64,000 nucleotides of DNA from Bradyrhizobium guangzhouense (GCF_004114955.1 NZ_CP030053.1:744001-808000), one strand, 5' to 3'; shown: positions 1-8,308, counted from the first letter of the stretch. Translations and numbers: made by a program. The notes: a model not told the origin generated them from the sequence alone.

Positions 1-22
1 GTTCATCTATACGCTTTTCTGA
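1..22 (+). CDS. C-terminal end of a DUF5989-family small membrane protein (partial)
   Basis: Only the last six codons and a TGA are in the window; they read FIYTLF-stop. DUF5989 proteins are about 50-residue membrane peptides that usually end in SAVAPFIYTLF or a close variant and are encoded directly upstream of NodU-type carbamoyltransferases, often with an SxtJ-like protein. The match of both ending and position is why I make the call. The rest of the gene lies outside the window, so this rests on a very short piece. Function of the family is unknown. Confidence 0.55.
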
Positions 23-31
23 GTGGCCGAG

Positions 32-1864
32 ATGCGCATCCTGGGGATCTCGGCTTTCTACCATGACAGTGCGGCGGCACTTGTGGTCGACGGCAAGATC
101 GTGGCGGCGGCGCAGGAAGAGCGCTTCACGCGCAGGAAGCACGATCCCGGCTTTCCCGCGTCCGCAATCCGTTACTGCCTTGCGGAAGCCGGTATTGGCG
201 CAAGCGCGCTCGATCATGTCGTGTTCTACGAAAAGCCATTTCTCAAATTCGAGCGCCTGCTCGAGACTTATCTCGCCTTTGCGCCGCGTGGCTTTCGGTC
301 GTTCCGGACGGCCATTCCGATCTGGCTCAAGGAAAAGCTTTTCCAGAAGAGCGTGCTCCGCAATCATCTGCGTGCGATCGATGACGCAGTCGATTGGGAG
401 GCAAGGCTTCTGTTCGCCGATCATCATCAAAGCCACGCCGCCTCGGCGTTCTTCGCCTCTCCATTCACGGAATCCGCGATCCTCACGCTCGATGGCGTCG
501 GCGAGTGGACGACGACGTCGGCCGGCTTTGGCCGCGACAACGCGCTCGATTTGCGGCGCGAGATCAACTTCCCGCATTCGATCGGGCTGCTTTATTCCGC
601 TTTCACCTACTACACCGGCTTCAAGGTCAATTCCGGCGAGTACAAGGTGATGGGGCTCGCCCCCTATGGCGAGCCGAAATATGCGAAGCTGATCCTCGAG
701 CATCTCGTCGATCTCAAGGATGACGGCAGCTTCCGGCTCGATCTCGGCTATTTCGACTATTGCACCGGTCTCACCATGACCAATAGCCGTTTCGACGACC
801 TGTTCGGCGGCAAGCCGCGCGATCCATCGGAGCTGCTGGAGCAGCGTCACATGGATCTGGCGGCGTCGGTCCAGCACGTGACCGAGGAGATCGTGCTGCG
901 TCTCACGCGCAGCCTGGCGCGCGAGGGCCTGTCGAAAAACCTTTGTCTTGCCGGTGGCGTCGCGCTGAACTGCGTGGCGAACGGCAAGATCCTGCGTGAT
1001 GGACAATTCGAGAAGATCTGGGTCCAGCCGGCCGCAGGCGATGCCGGAGGCGCGGTCGGGGCCGCGCTGGCGGCGTACCATCAATTTGCAGGAAAACCCC
1101 GGACTCCTACCGCGGGCGACGCCATGGCGGGGAGCTATCTCGGGCCGGCCTTCGCGCCATCGGAGATCGAAAGTCGGCTGCGGGCGGCCGGTGCCGTGTT
1201 CACGGCGCTCGATGATGACGCCATCATCAGCCACACCGTCGAGGCCCTGATCGCGGAGAAGGCGGTCGGATGGTTCCAGGGGCGAATGGAGTTCGGTCCA
1301 CGCGCGTTGGGGGGGCGCTCGATTCTCGGTGACCCCCGGTCCCCCACCATGCAGAGCTCGCTCAATCTGCGCGTCAAGTTTCGCGAAAGCTTCCGCCCGT
1401 TCGCGCCGGCGGTGCTCCGAGAGGATGTCGCCGACTGGTTCGCGCTCGATGAGGACAGCCCTTATATGCTGCTTGTCGCGGACGTTTTGGGGAAGCGGCG
1501 GTTGCCGGCCGATCCGCGCAAAGAGATGTTGTTCGGCATCGAGCGCCTCAATATCGCGCGATCGGAAATCCCGGCCGTGACCCACGTCGACTATTCGGCG
1601 CGCGTCCAGACCGTTCATGCCGACACCAACAAGCGGTTTCATGACCTGCTCACGGCCTTCAAGGCCGCGACGGGGTGTCCGGTGCTGGTCAACACCAGCT
1701 TCAACGTGCGCGGCGAGCCGATCGTGTGCACGCCGGAAGACGCCTTCCGCTGCTTCATGGGCAGCGACATCGAGGTCTTGGTGATCGGCAACTGCTTTCT
1801 GAGGAAGGAAGACCAGTCGCCCGCGCTGAAGCTCGACTACAAGAACCGCTTCGAGCTCGACTGA
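32..1864 (+). CDS. NodU/CmcH-type carbamoyltransferase
   Basis: Predicted O-carbamoyltransferase of 610 residues that transfers the carbamoyl group of carbamoyl phosphate, through a carbamoyl-adenylate, to a hydroxyl of a sugar or secondary metabolite. The N-terminal ASKHA/Kae1-like domain opens with MRILGISAFYHDSAAAL and carries the metal-binding DHHQSHAA motif near residue 131; LAGGVALNC follows near residue 315. The C-terminal YrdC-like domain has EFGPRALGGRS and FRPFAPAV. I chose ATG 32 over GTG 23 because the family begins with this motif. It follows a DUF5989 gene by 9 bases and its TGA overlaps the ATG of the SGNH hydrolase, so the three look like one operon. The acceptor is unknown; homologues act on Nod factors, antibiotics and saxitoxin. 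Confidence 0.9.
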   Translation: MRILGISAFYHDSAAALVVDGKIVAAAQEERFTRRKHDPGFPASAIRYCLAEAGIGASALDHVVFYEKPFLKFERLLETYLAFAPRGFRSFRTAIPIWLKEKLFQKSVLRNHLRAIDDAVDWEARLLFADHHQSHAASAFFASPFTESAILTLDGVGEWTTTSAGFGRDNALDLRREINFPHSIGLLYSAFTYYTGFKVNSGEYKVMGLAPYGEPKYAKLILEHLVDLKDDGSFRLDLGYFDYCTGLTMTNSRFDDLFGGKPRDPSELLEQRHMDLAASVQHVTEEIVLRLTRSLAREGLSKNLCLAGGVALNCVANGKILRDGQFEKIWVQPAAGDAGGAVGAALAAYHQFAGKPRTPTAGDAMAGSYLGPAFAPSEIESRLRAAGAVFTALDDDAIISHTVEALIAEKAVGWFQGRMEFGPRALGGRSILGDPRSPTMQSSLNLRVKFRESFRPFAPAVLREDVADWFALDEDSPYMLLVADVLGKRRLPADPRKEMLFGIERLNIARSEIPAVTHVDYSARVQTVHADTNKRFHDLLTAFKAATGCPVLVNTSFNVRGEPIVCTPEDAFRCFMGSDIEVLVIGNCFLRKEDQSPALKLDYKNRFELD

Positions 1865-2886
1865 TGGACAGGGACGACGAAGCCGTTCGTGGGGGCCCAA
1901 AGCTTCGCCGCGCGCTCCATTCGCTCGTCGTATTTTTGATCGTGACGGCCGCAACGCTGGCGGTCTTGGAGACCGTGCTCCGGATCGCCGATTTTCGCGA
2001 GCTGCGGGACGGCGTCAGCGAGCGTTCGCTGAGTTACGCTTATGATGCCGAGCTCGGATGGGCCCCCGTTCCCGGATCGACCTCCGTCGTGACCAACGCA
2101 CGCACGATCCACGCCAGCCACAACAGCCTTGGATTGCGCGATGAAGAGTTCATACCAGATGCACGTCCTACCATCATGTTCCTCGGTGATTCCTTCGTCT
2201 GGGGTCTCGATGTCGAGGCAGGCGAGCGCTTCAGTGAGCTGTTGAAGCCGCGCATGACGGACTACAAAATACTGGCAGCGGGTGTGTCGGGTTACGGCAC
2301 CGACCAGGAATTTCTGCTGCTGCAGCGATTGTGGCCGAAGGTGAAGCCGGCGATCGTCGTCCTGATCTTCTGCACCAACAACGATCGCGAGGATAACAGC
2401 ACCAACATCCGGTACGAGGGCTATCACAAGCCGTACTTCACGACAGCGGCAGACGGAGTGCTGGTGTTGCAGGGACAGCCCGTTCCCACCTCGCGCCTGC
2501 AGACCATCAGGGAAAATTGGTGGGTCAATCATGTCTGGCTGCTGCGGCTTGCGAACGCCGTCTACCTGAAGCTCATGTATCCGAAGGTGCAGGTGCCGGA
2601 CCCGACTGAGCGCTTGATCGACAAGATCAAGGAGTTCGTCGAGACCAACGGCGCCCGGTTCCTGGTTGGCTTGCAAGCCACGGACGAGAGCCTCGTTCGC
2701 CATCTGCAGGCCACGCATGTTCCATTCGTGACATTCGACGGTGCCGATGCCTATCCCGGCGCAGCAAGTGGTGCTCACTGGACGCCGGAGGGGCACAAGT
2801 TCGTCGCGGAGAAGCTTTACGGCCTGTTGTCGGCGAACGGTGTGGTCGGGTCCGCCTCGCCGACACCGGACGCGCAGCGCAAGTGA
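1864..2886 (+). CDS. SGNH/GDSL-family hydrolase, membrane anchored
   Basis: 340-residue protein starting in a TGATG overlap with the carbamoyltransferase stop. Residues about 14-38 form one hydrophobic segment after a basic stretch, which suggests a signal anchor with the catalytic part in the periplasm. The nucleophile block is FLGDSFVWG near residue 102, the oxyanion Asn is probably in FCTNNDRED, and the Asp/His pair could be in SGAHWTPEGHK near the C-terminus. SGNH enzymes of this type add or remove O-acyl groups on exported sugars. Coupling to a carbamoyltransferase suggests joint decoration of one extracellular product; the substrate cannot be read from the sequence. Confidence 0.8.
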   Translation: MDRDDEAVRGGPKLRRALHSLVVFLIVTAATLAVLETVLRIADFRELRDGVSERSLSYAYDAELGWAPVPGSTSVVTNARTIHASHNSLGLRDEEFIPDARPTIMFLGDSFVWGLDVEAGERFSELLKPRMTDYKILAAGVSGYGTDQEFLLLQRLWPKVKPAIVVLIFCTNNDREDNSTNIRYEGYHKPYFTTAADGVLVLQGQPVPTSRLQTIRENWWVNHVWLLRLANAVYLKLMYPKVQVPDPTERLIDKIKEFVETNGARFLVGLQATDESLVRHLQATHVPFVTFDGADAYPGAASGAHWTPEGHKFVAEKLYGLLSANGVVGSASPTPDAQRK

Positions 2887-2895
2887 GTCCCGGGC

Positions 2896-2997
2896 CTAGC
2901 CGCGTCCAGTCACGCGCCATCTCCCGTCTCCCGCGCGCTTCAGCACGGGATCGCTTACCTGGATCTGCTCCGCCAGGAATTCGATGAAAGCGCCTAC
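2896..2997 (-). pseudogene. Possible remnant of a LysR-family regulator C-terminus
   Basis: On the minus strand this stretch reads ARVGAFIEFLAEQIQ followed by about 20 residues and a TAG. LysR-type regulators of Rhizobiales commonly end with a stretch like RVRAFIDFLAE. Nothing upstream in this frame resembles the rest of a LysR protein, since the frame then runs antisense to the amidase. It therefore looks like a decayed 3' fragment between two plus-strand genes. The match is short and could be chance. Confidence 0.4.
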
Positions 2998-3096
2998 GCG
3001 CGCGGCTGCCGCCGCCAATGCGCCATGCAGAAACGTCGCTGTACAGGTTCGGCTGCCGTCCGTAACCTCCGCGCCGCACATTTGGGGAGATGCGAC

Positions 3097-4653
3097 GTGG
3101 CGAAGAAGACGGTTACCAAGAAGAAAAGTGTTTCGAAGAAGGGTGCGAAGACCGCGAGCAAGAAGGCCACCACCCGCAAGGAGGCTGCCGCAAAGCCGGC
3201 AAAGAAGGTGGCCAAGAAGGCTGCGTCCCGTCGCCCCAAGGGGCCGGCTTGGCAATGGTCCGCGGTCGAGACCGCCGCCGCGATCCGCACCGGCGCGATC
3301 TCCGCGGTGGAAGCCGTCGAGGCGCATCTGCAGCGGATGCACACGGTCAATCCCAGGCTGAATGCGGTCGTCGTCGATCTTGGAGAGGAGGCGCTGAAGG
3401 CGGCGCATGCGGCGGACAAACAGCGCGCCAAAGGTGGCGAGCTCGGTCTTCTGCACGGCGTGCCCGTGACCATCAAGGAGAACGTCGACTACGAGGGCCG
3501 GCCCAATTTCAATGGCGTCCCCGCCAACAGGAATCTCGTTGCGCCATCGGATTCGCCTGTTGTCCGCAACTTGAAAAAGGCTGGCGCGATCGTCATCGGG
3601 CTCACCAACACGCCGGAATTCTCCTTCCGCGGCTTTACCGATAATCCGTTGCACGGATTGACGCTCAATCCGTGGAATCCCGATATTACCTGCGGTGGCT
3701 CCTCGGGCGGCGCGGGATCGGCTGTCGCGGCCGGCATCGGCACCATCGCACATGGCAATGATATCGGCGGCTCACTGCGCTGGCCGGCGCATTGCAATGG
3801 CGTCGCCACCATCAAGCCGACGCAGGGGCGCATCCCCGCCTTCAACGCGAGTGCCACCGCAGAGCGGCCGATGCTGGCGCATCTGATGTCGGCGCAGGGG
3901 CCGCTCGCACGCCATGTCGCCGACGTCCGTCTTGCACTGGAAGCGATGAGCCAGCGCGATCCGCGCGACCCCTGGTGGGTGCCAGCGCCGCTGGCCGGAC
4001 CGAAGCCGAAGGGACCGATCAAGGTCGCGTTGGCGAAAATTCCTGACGACATGAAGGTTGATCCGTCGGTCAGCGCGGCGCTGCGGCAGGCTGCCGATCA
4101 TCTGGAGCGTTCCGGCTACCGCGTCAGCGAGGTCGAGGTGCCCGACATCAACGGCGTCTGGCAGACCTGGTGCGACATCATCACCAACGAGACGGTGGTG
4201 ATGCAAGAGGCCGGCATGCTGAAAGTCACCTCAGAGGATTTCCACAAGGCCTGGAACGGCATGAAGACGAAGGCCAAAGCGCTCGATCTCCCCGCCTGGA
4301 TGCGCGCCACCGCCGCGCGCAGCGGCCATATCCGCGCGTGGCAGCTGTTCTTCGAGGAATATCCCGTGGTGCTGGCGCCGACCACGGTGCAGCCGACGCC
4401 GGGCCCGCGCGACGACACTATCAGCGCCGAGCGCGTGCAGGAGATCTTCTGGGGCGAGATTCGCTTCATCTCCGCCATCAATGTGCTGGGCCTGCCCGGC
4501 GCCGTGGTTCCAGTGACCGTGCATGACGGCAAGCCGATCGGCGTGCAGCTCATCGCCGGCCGCTACCGCGAGGATCTCGCGCTCGACGCCGCCGCCGCGA
4601 TCGAGAAGCGCGCGGGCGTGCTGACCCACCGGCTCTGGGAAATGATGGCGTAG
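3097..4653 (+). CDS. Amidase-signature enzyme with a lysine-rich histone-H1-like N-terminal tail
   Basis: 518-residue amidase-signature (GatA-like) hydrolase that cleaves a carboxamide or aryl amide bond. The Ser-cisSer-Lys triad is visible: Lys127 in VTIKEN, the cis-Ser in CGGSSGGAGSA near 202-203, and the nucleophile Ser226 in NDIGGSLR. Start is GTG 3097 with GGGGAGA six bases upstream; the frame is open further 5' but without a good ribosome site. The first 48 residues hold 17 Lys and 3 Arg with one acidic residue, arranged in Ala/Lys/Thr/Pro stretches like histone H1 tails. A hairpin follows the gene. The catalytic body is ordinary; the tail is not part of the family. Substrate unknown. 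Confidence 0.88.
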   Translation: MAKKTVTKKKSVSKKGAKTASKKATTRKEAAAKPAKKVAKKAASRRPKGPAWQWSAVETAAAIRTGAISAVEAVEAHLQRMHTVNPRLNAVVVDLGEEALKAAHAADKQRAKGGELGLLHGVPVTIKENVDYEGRPNFNGVPANRNLVAPSDSPVVRNLKKAGAIVIGLTNTPEFSFRGFTDNPLHGLTLNPWNPDITCGGSSGGAGSAVAAGIGTIAHGNDIGGSLRWPAHCNGVATIKPTQGRIPAFNASATAERPMLAHLMSAQGPLARHVADVRLALEAMSQRDPRDPWWVPAPLAGPKPKGPIKVALAKIPDDMKVDPSVSAALRQAADHLERSGYRVSEVEVPDINGVWQTWCDIITNETVVMQEAGMLKVTSEDFHKAWNGMKTKAKALDLPAWMRATAARSGHIRAWQLFFEEYPVVLAPTTVQPTPGPRDDTISAERVQEIFWGEIRFISAINVLGLPGAVVPVTVHDGKPIGVQLIAGRYREDLALDAAAAIEKRAGVLTHRLWEMMA

Positions 4654-4665
4654 GGCGATACGACT

Positions 4666-4696
4666 GGTTCTCCCTCTGCTTGTGCGAGGGAGAACC
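4666..4696 (+). terminator. 11-bp perfect inverted repeat after the amidase gene
   Basis: GGTTCTCCCTC (4666-4676) pairs with GAGGGAGAACC (4686-4696) across a 9-base loop, 12 bases after the amidase stop. No T-tract follows, so it may slow or protect the 3' end rather than act as a full intrinsic terminator. The arms resemble those of the longer palindromic element at 8064-8220. Confidence 0.55.
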
Positions 4697-4790
4697 ACAA
4701 GTAAGACCGGGTTAATCCAAATTGACTCAAATTTTAGCCAATTCACCAACAACCATTAGGGTTACTTCCTCGATCTCTAAGCGAATTATT

Positions 4791-4830
4791 GTCCGCTTTA
4801 CCACCCGCCTCTAACAGAGGGACGGCGGAC
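4791..4830 (+). promoter_or_regulatory. Nested hairpin in the leader of metY-metA
   Basis: GTCCGC (4791-4796) pairs with GCGGAC (4825-4830), and inside it CCTCT (4808-4812) pairs with AGAGG (4816-4820) with an AAC loop. It lies about 60 bases before the metY start. Methionine genes of alphaproteobacteria are often under SAM-II riboswitches, but I do not see the SAM-II conserved bases here. It could be a protein-binding or attenuator structure, or merely a stable palindrome. Confidence 0.3.
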
Positions 4831-4888
4831 AACGCACATGCCTCCGACAGGCCAATAAGTGCGGCCCGCGCCACGCGGAGGTGGTACG

Positions 4889-6190
4889 ATGCGCAACGAG
4901 ACGATCGCTATTCACGCCGGCTATGAGCCCGAAGCCACCACGCACGCGGTCGCCGTGCCGATCTACCAGACCGCGGCTTACGCCTTTGACAGCGCCGATC
5001 ATGGCGCCGCGCTCTTCAATCTCGAGGCCGAAGGTTTCCGCTACAGCCGCATCGCCAATCCGACCAGCGCCGTGCTGGAGAAGCGCATCGCCCAGCTCGA
5101 AGGCGGGGTTGGCGCGCTCGCGGTTGCGACCGGCCAGGCGGCGCTGCATTTCGCTTTCGTCAACGTCGCCGACCACGGCGGCAACATCGTTTCGGTGCCG
5201 CAGCTCTACGGCACCACCCACACGCTGCTTTCGCACATCCTGCCGCGGCAGGGCATCACCGGCCGTTTCGCCGAGAGCGACGAGCCCGAGGCGATCGCAA
5301 GGCTGATCGACGAGAACACCCGCGCCGTGTTCGCCGAGACCATCGGCAATCCTGCCGGCAATGTCTGCGACATCGAGGCCCTCGCAAAAATCGCGCATGC
5401 CCATGGTGTGCCGCTGATCGTCGACAACACCGTCGCAACGCCGATCCTGCTCAAGCCGTTCGACTACGGCGCCGACATCGCCGTGCATTCGCTGACCAAG
5501 TTTCTGGGTGGCCACGGCACCACGCTTGGCGGTGCCATTGTCGATTCCGGAAATTTCCCCTGGGCCGAGCATGCCGACCGCTTCCCGGCCTACAACAAGC
5601 CGGACGCTTCCTATCACGGCCTCGTCTATGCGGAGCGTTTCGGCAGGACCGCCTATATCGAGCGTGCGCGCAGCGTCTATCAGCGCACCATGGGTTCGGT
5701 GCTGTCGCCGTTCAACGCCTTCCTCCTGCTCCAGGGCATCGAGACCGTGGCGCTGCGTATGGAGCGCCATTGCGAGAACGCCCGCAAGGTTGCCGAATTC
5801 CTGCGCAACGACCCGCGTGTCGCCTGGGTCAATTACACCGGCTTCCCGGACAGCCCGTATTATCCGCTGGTCCAGAAATATCTCGACGGCAACGCCTCGT
5901 CCCTGTTCACCTTCGGCATCAAGGGCGGCATGGAAGCCGGCAAGGCCTTCTATGACGCGCTGAAGCTGATCACGCGTCTCGTCAACATCGGTGATGCCAA
6001 GTCGCTGGCCTGCCATCCGGCCTCGACCACGCACCGGCAGATGTCGCCGGAGCAGCAGCGTACAGCCGGCGTCCTGCCGGAAACGATCCGCCTCTCGATC
6101 GGCATCGAGCACGCCTCGGACATCATCGATGATATCGATCAGGCGCTGGAAAAGGCCTGTCCGGCCGCGCGTCTTCAGGCCGCGGAGTAG
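4889..6190 (+). CDS. metY: O-acetylhomoserine aminocarboxypropyltransferase (sulfhydrylase)
   Basis: 433-residue PLP enzyme of the Cys/Met-metabolism family that makes homocysteine from O-acetylhomoserine and sulfide in the cytoplasm. The PLP lysine is Lys204 in HSLTKFLGGHG; RYSRIANPT near residue 51 and VDNTVATP near 178 are family motifs, and the C-terminus carries SLACHPASTTH and LSIGIEH. Length fits MetY. ATG 4889 is chosen because GGAGG sits seven bases upstream. It ends 12 bases before metA, so the two are almost certainly co-transcribed. O-succinylhomoserine sulfhydrylase (MetZ) is the alternative if the partner acyltransferase uses succinyl-CoA. Confidence 0.9.
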   Translation: MRNETIAIHAGYEPEATTHAVAVPIYQTAAYAFDSADHGAALFNLEAEGFRYSRIANPTSAVLEKRIAQLEGGVGALAVATGQAALHFAFVNVADHGGNIVSVPQLYGTTHTLLSHILPRQGITGRFAESDEPEAIARLIDENTRAVFAETIGNPAGNVCDIEALAKIAHAHGVPLIVDNTVATPILLKPFDYGADIAVHSLTKFLGGHGTTLGGAIVDSGNFPWAEHADRFPAYNKPDASYHGLVYAERFGRTAYIERARSVYQRTMGSVLSPFNAFLLLQGIETVALRMERHCENARKVAEFLRNDPRVAWVNYTGFPDSPYYPLVQKYLDGNASSLFTFGIKGGMEAGKAFYDALKLITRLVNIGDAKSLACHPASTTHRQMSPEQQRTAGVLPETIRLSIGIEHASDIIDDIDQALEKACPAARLQAAE

Positions 6191-6202
6191 GCAGTCGGAC
6201 CG

Positions 6203-7204
6203 ATGAGCGTCTTGATCGCCAGGGATCAAGGTATCGCAAGCCCCGCGCTGGTTCCGGCCGAGGGCGACCTCGCACGCGATCATACAGGCCCCGAGCTCAC
6301 CATCGGGTTGATCAACAACATGCCGGATACGGCGCTGAAGGCGACCGAGCGGCAGTTCATGAACTTGCTCCAGGCCGCCGCTGGACCGCGCCGCATCCGC
6401 TTCCATTGCTTCTCATTGCCTTCGGTGAATCGTTCCCCGGAGGCAAAGTGGCATGTCGAGAGCGAATATTCCGACCTGGCGGATCTCAAGCACCAGAAAT
6501 TCGATGGCCTGATCGTGACAGGCGCCGAGCCGGTCGCGCCCGAGCTCGACCAGGAACCGTACTGGCGTGATCTCACCGAACTGATCGACTGGGCCAAGGT
6601 CAATACGCGCTCGACGATCTGGTCGTGCCTGGCTGCGCATGCGGCGGTACTGCATCTTGATCATATCGAACGGCAGCGCCTGTCGGCCAAATGTCATGGC
6701 ATCTTCGACTGTGAGGCCGTGACCGACGATCCGCTGACGCGCGATGCGCCGGCACCGCTGAAGATCTCGCATTCGCGCCTGAATGAAGTGACCGAGCGGG
6801 ATCTCGCCCACGCCGGCTATCAGGTGCTGACCCGGTCGGCTCAGGCTGGCGTCGACGTCTTCATCAGGCAGTATGCCAGCCGCTTCGTGTTCTTCCAGGG
6901 CCACCCCGAATATGACGCGCTGTCGCTCCAGCGCGAATATCTGCGTGATATCGGTCGTTATCTCGCACGTGAGCGAGAGGCCTATCCCGCGCTCCCGGTG
7001 AGCTATTTTGACGCGGCGACCGAAGAGAAACTCGCTCGCTTCGAAAAGCGCGTGAAGCACCAGCGCCATCCCGCGCTGACCAACGAGCTGCCAGCGCTGA
7101 CCTTGCGCGCCGATATCGCGGCCGGGAGCGCCGCGGCGGCGCTATTTCGCAATTGGCTGCAATATCTCGGTGCGGAGGCGGATGCTCCGCTGTCCGCGCG
7201 TTAA
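6203..7204 (+). CDS. metA: Homoserine O-acyltransferase, MetA family
   Basis: 333-residue class I glutamine-amidotransferase-like enzyme that acylates homoserine, the first committed step to methionine. The nucleophile is Cys142 in WSCLAAH; His234 and Glu236 lie in FQGHPEYD, matching the Cys-His-Glu set of E. coli MetA. FDGLIVTGA near 100-108 is also conserved. Residue 111, which separates acetyl (Glu) from succinyl (Gly) users in characterised MetA proteins, is Val here by direct alignment, so acyl specificity is not predictable. The downstream part of the metY-metA pair implies acetyl if MetY is a true acetylhomoserine enzyme. Confidence 0.85.
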   Translation: MSVLIARDQGIASPALVPAEGDLARDHTGPELTIGLINNMPDTALKATERQFMNLLQAAAGPRRIRFHCFSLPSVNRSPEAKWHVESEYSDLADLKHQKFDGLIVTGAEPVAPELDQEPYWRDLTELIDWAKVNTRSTIWSCLAAHAAVLHLDHIERQRLSAKCHGIFDCEAVTDDPLTRDAPAPLKISHSRLNEVTERDLAHAGYQVLTRSAQAGVDVFIRQYASRFVFFQGHPEYDALSLQREYLRDIGRYLAREREAYPALPVSYFDAATEEKLARFEKRVKHQRHPALTNELPALTLRADIAAGSAAAALFRNWLQYLGAEADAPLSAR

Positions 7205-7309
7205 CCCCTGGGCTTTGGTTCCGCATTAGGATTACCCAAGCGTTAAGCTTGCCTGATACCACGCGCAAATGTTTCAGTACGGAAACACAAACTCACAGGG
7301 AATGCTGTC

Positions 7310-8053
7310 GTGCTGTCGGTCCTCAACGGACGCTTGAGCAATCGGCTGGCCCGGCATTTTCGCGCCGCGCCGCACCGTTTGCCGGCGCATGCGCCGATGG
7401 TGAGCTTCACCTTCGATGACGCGCCCGATAGCGCCGCTGGCGAGGGCGCTGCGCTGCTGGAATCGCATGATGGGCGCGGCACGTTCTATATTGCCGGCAG
7501 CCTGATCAATCAGCCCGACGATCATTGGCATGGCCTGTCGAACGATGCGATCGTGCGGCTGCACCAGGCTGGTCACGAGATCGGCTGTCATACCTTCTCG
7601 CATCTGCGCGCAGTGGATCTTGATGAGAGCGCGATGGCGCGAGAGATCGAGCGGAACCGCAATCATTTTCGCGACATCGATAGCTCGATCCGGCTCGAGA
7701 ATTTTGCCTATCCGTACGGCCTCGCCTCGGTCTGGCGCAAGCCGCAGCTTGCCAGGGTCTTCCGCTCTGCGCGCGGCATCCTTCCCGGCGTCAACAGCGA
7801 CGTGATCGATCTGCAGTTCCTGCGCGCTTCTCCGCTGGTCAATTGCGAGATCGATACGAATGGTGTCGATCGCTATTTCGACGAGGCGGTCGCAAGCGGC
7901 GGCTGGCTGATTTTCTACAGCCATGACGTTGTCGATGCGCCGAGCCCTTACGGCTGCACACCGGCCCTGCTGCGCCACGCGCTGGAGGCGGCGGAAAGGC
8001 GCGGCATGCCGATCGTGACGGTTGCCGAGGCCTTGCGCAGGATCGGGGCGTAA
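7310..8053 (+). CDS. Polysaccharide deacetylase (NodB-homology) family protein
   Basis: 247-residue carbohydrate esterase 4-type protein. Motif 1 is TFDDAPD near residue 38 and motif 2 is HTFSHL near 96, giving the Asp and His-His metal ligands of this family; FAYPYG near 137 fits the third motif. Start is GTG 7310 behind CAGGGAA. No signal peptide is evident, which is unusual for enzymes acting on wall or capsule polymers, so it may act on a cytoplasmic sugar intermediate. A palindromic repeat begins 11 bases after the stop. Confidence 0.8.
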   Translation: MLSVLNGRLSNRLARHFRAAPHRLPAHAPMVSFTFDDAPDSAAGEGAALLESHDGRGTFYIAGSLINQPDDHWHGLSNDAIVRLHQAGHEIGCHTFSHLRAVDLDESAMAREIERNRNHFRDIDSSIRLENFAYPYGLASVWRKPQLARVFRSARGILPGVNSDVIDLQFLRASPLVNCEIDTNGVDRYFDEAVASGGWLIFYSHDVVDAPSPYGCTPALLRHALEAAERRGMPIVTVAEALRRIGA

Positions 8054-8063
8054 GTGTTCTCTT

Positions 8064-8220
8064 CCTTCTCCCCTTGTGGGAGAAGGTGGCGCGAAGCGCT
8101 GGATGAGGGGTATGTCTCCGCAAGACAATCCCTCATCGATTTCCGCGGACAGAAACCCCTCACCCGTCTCGCCGCTGCGCGGCGATCCACCCTCTTCTCC
8201 CACAAGGGGAGAGGGGAAGA
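8064..8220. repeat. Palindromic repeat element, family D (about 155 bp)
   Basis: Two palindromic arms flank a short core. The left arm CCTTCTCCC (8064-8072) and GGGAGAAGG (8078-8086) fold on themselves; the right arm near 8191-8218 carries CTTCTCCCACAAGGGGAGAGG, which is inverted relative to the left arm. The element fills the gap between the deacetylase and recQ and would form a large stem-loop. It has the look of a non-autonomous rhizobial palindromic element. The open frame that runs through it into recQ is not used. Confidence 0.7.
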
Positions 8221-8308
8221 CAGTGCCTCCGCGCCGCAAACAGTCTTGCCATGCCCACGTGGTCATGCGACTGGCGTTGTGACGAATCTCGCAAAGCCCG
8301 ACGCGCCC

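Noticed and set aside
4650..4888. SAM-II riboswitch before metY
   Set aside because: No GGTGATTTG or AAGTCGCTAAA-type boxes are visible; only an unrelated hairpin.
8054..8308. RecQ with an 85-residue N-terminal extension
   Set aside because: That part lies over a palindromic repeat element and shows no family match. ATG 8309 gives the standard length.
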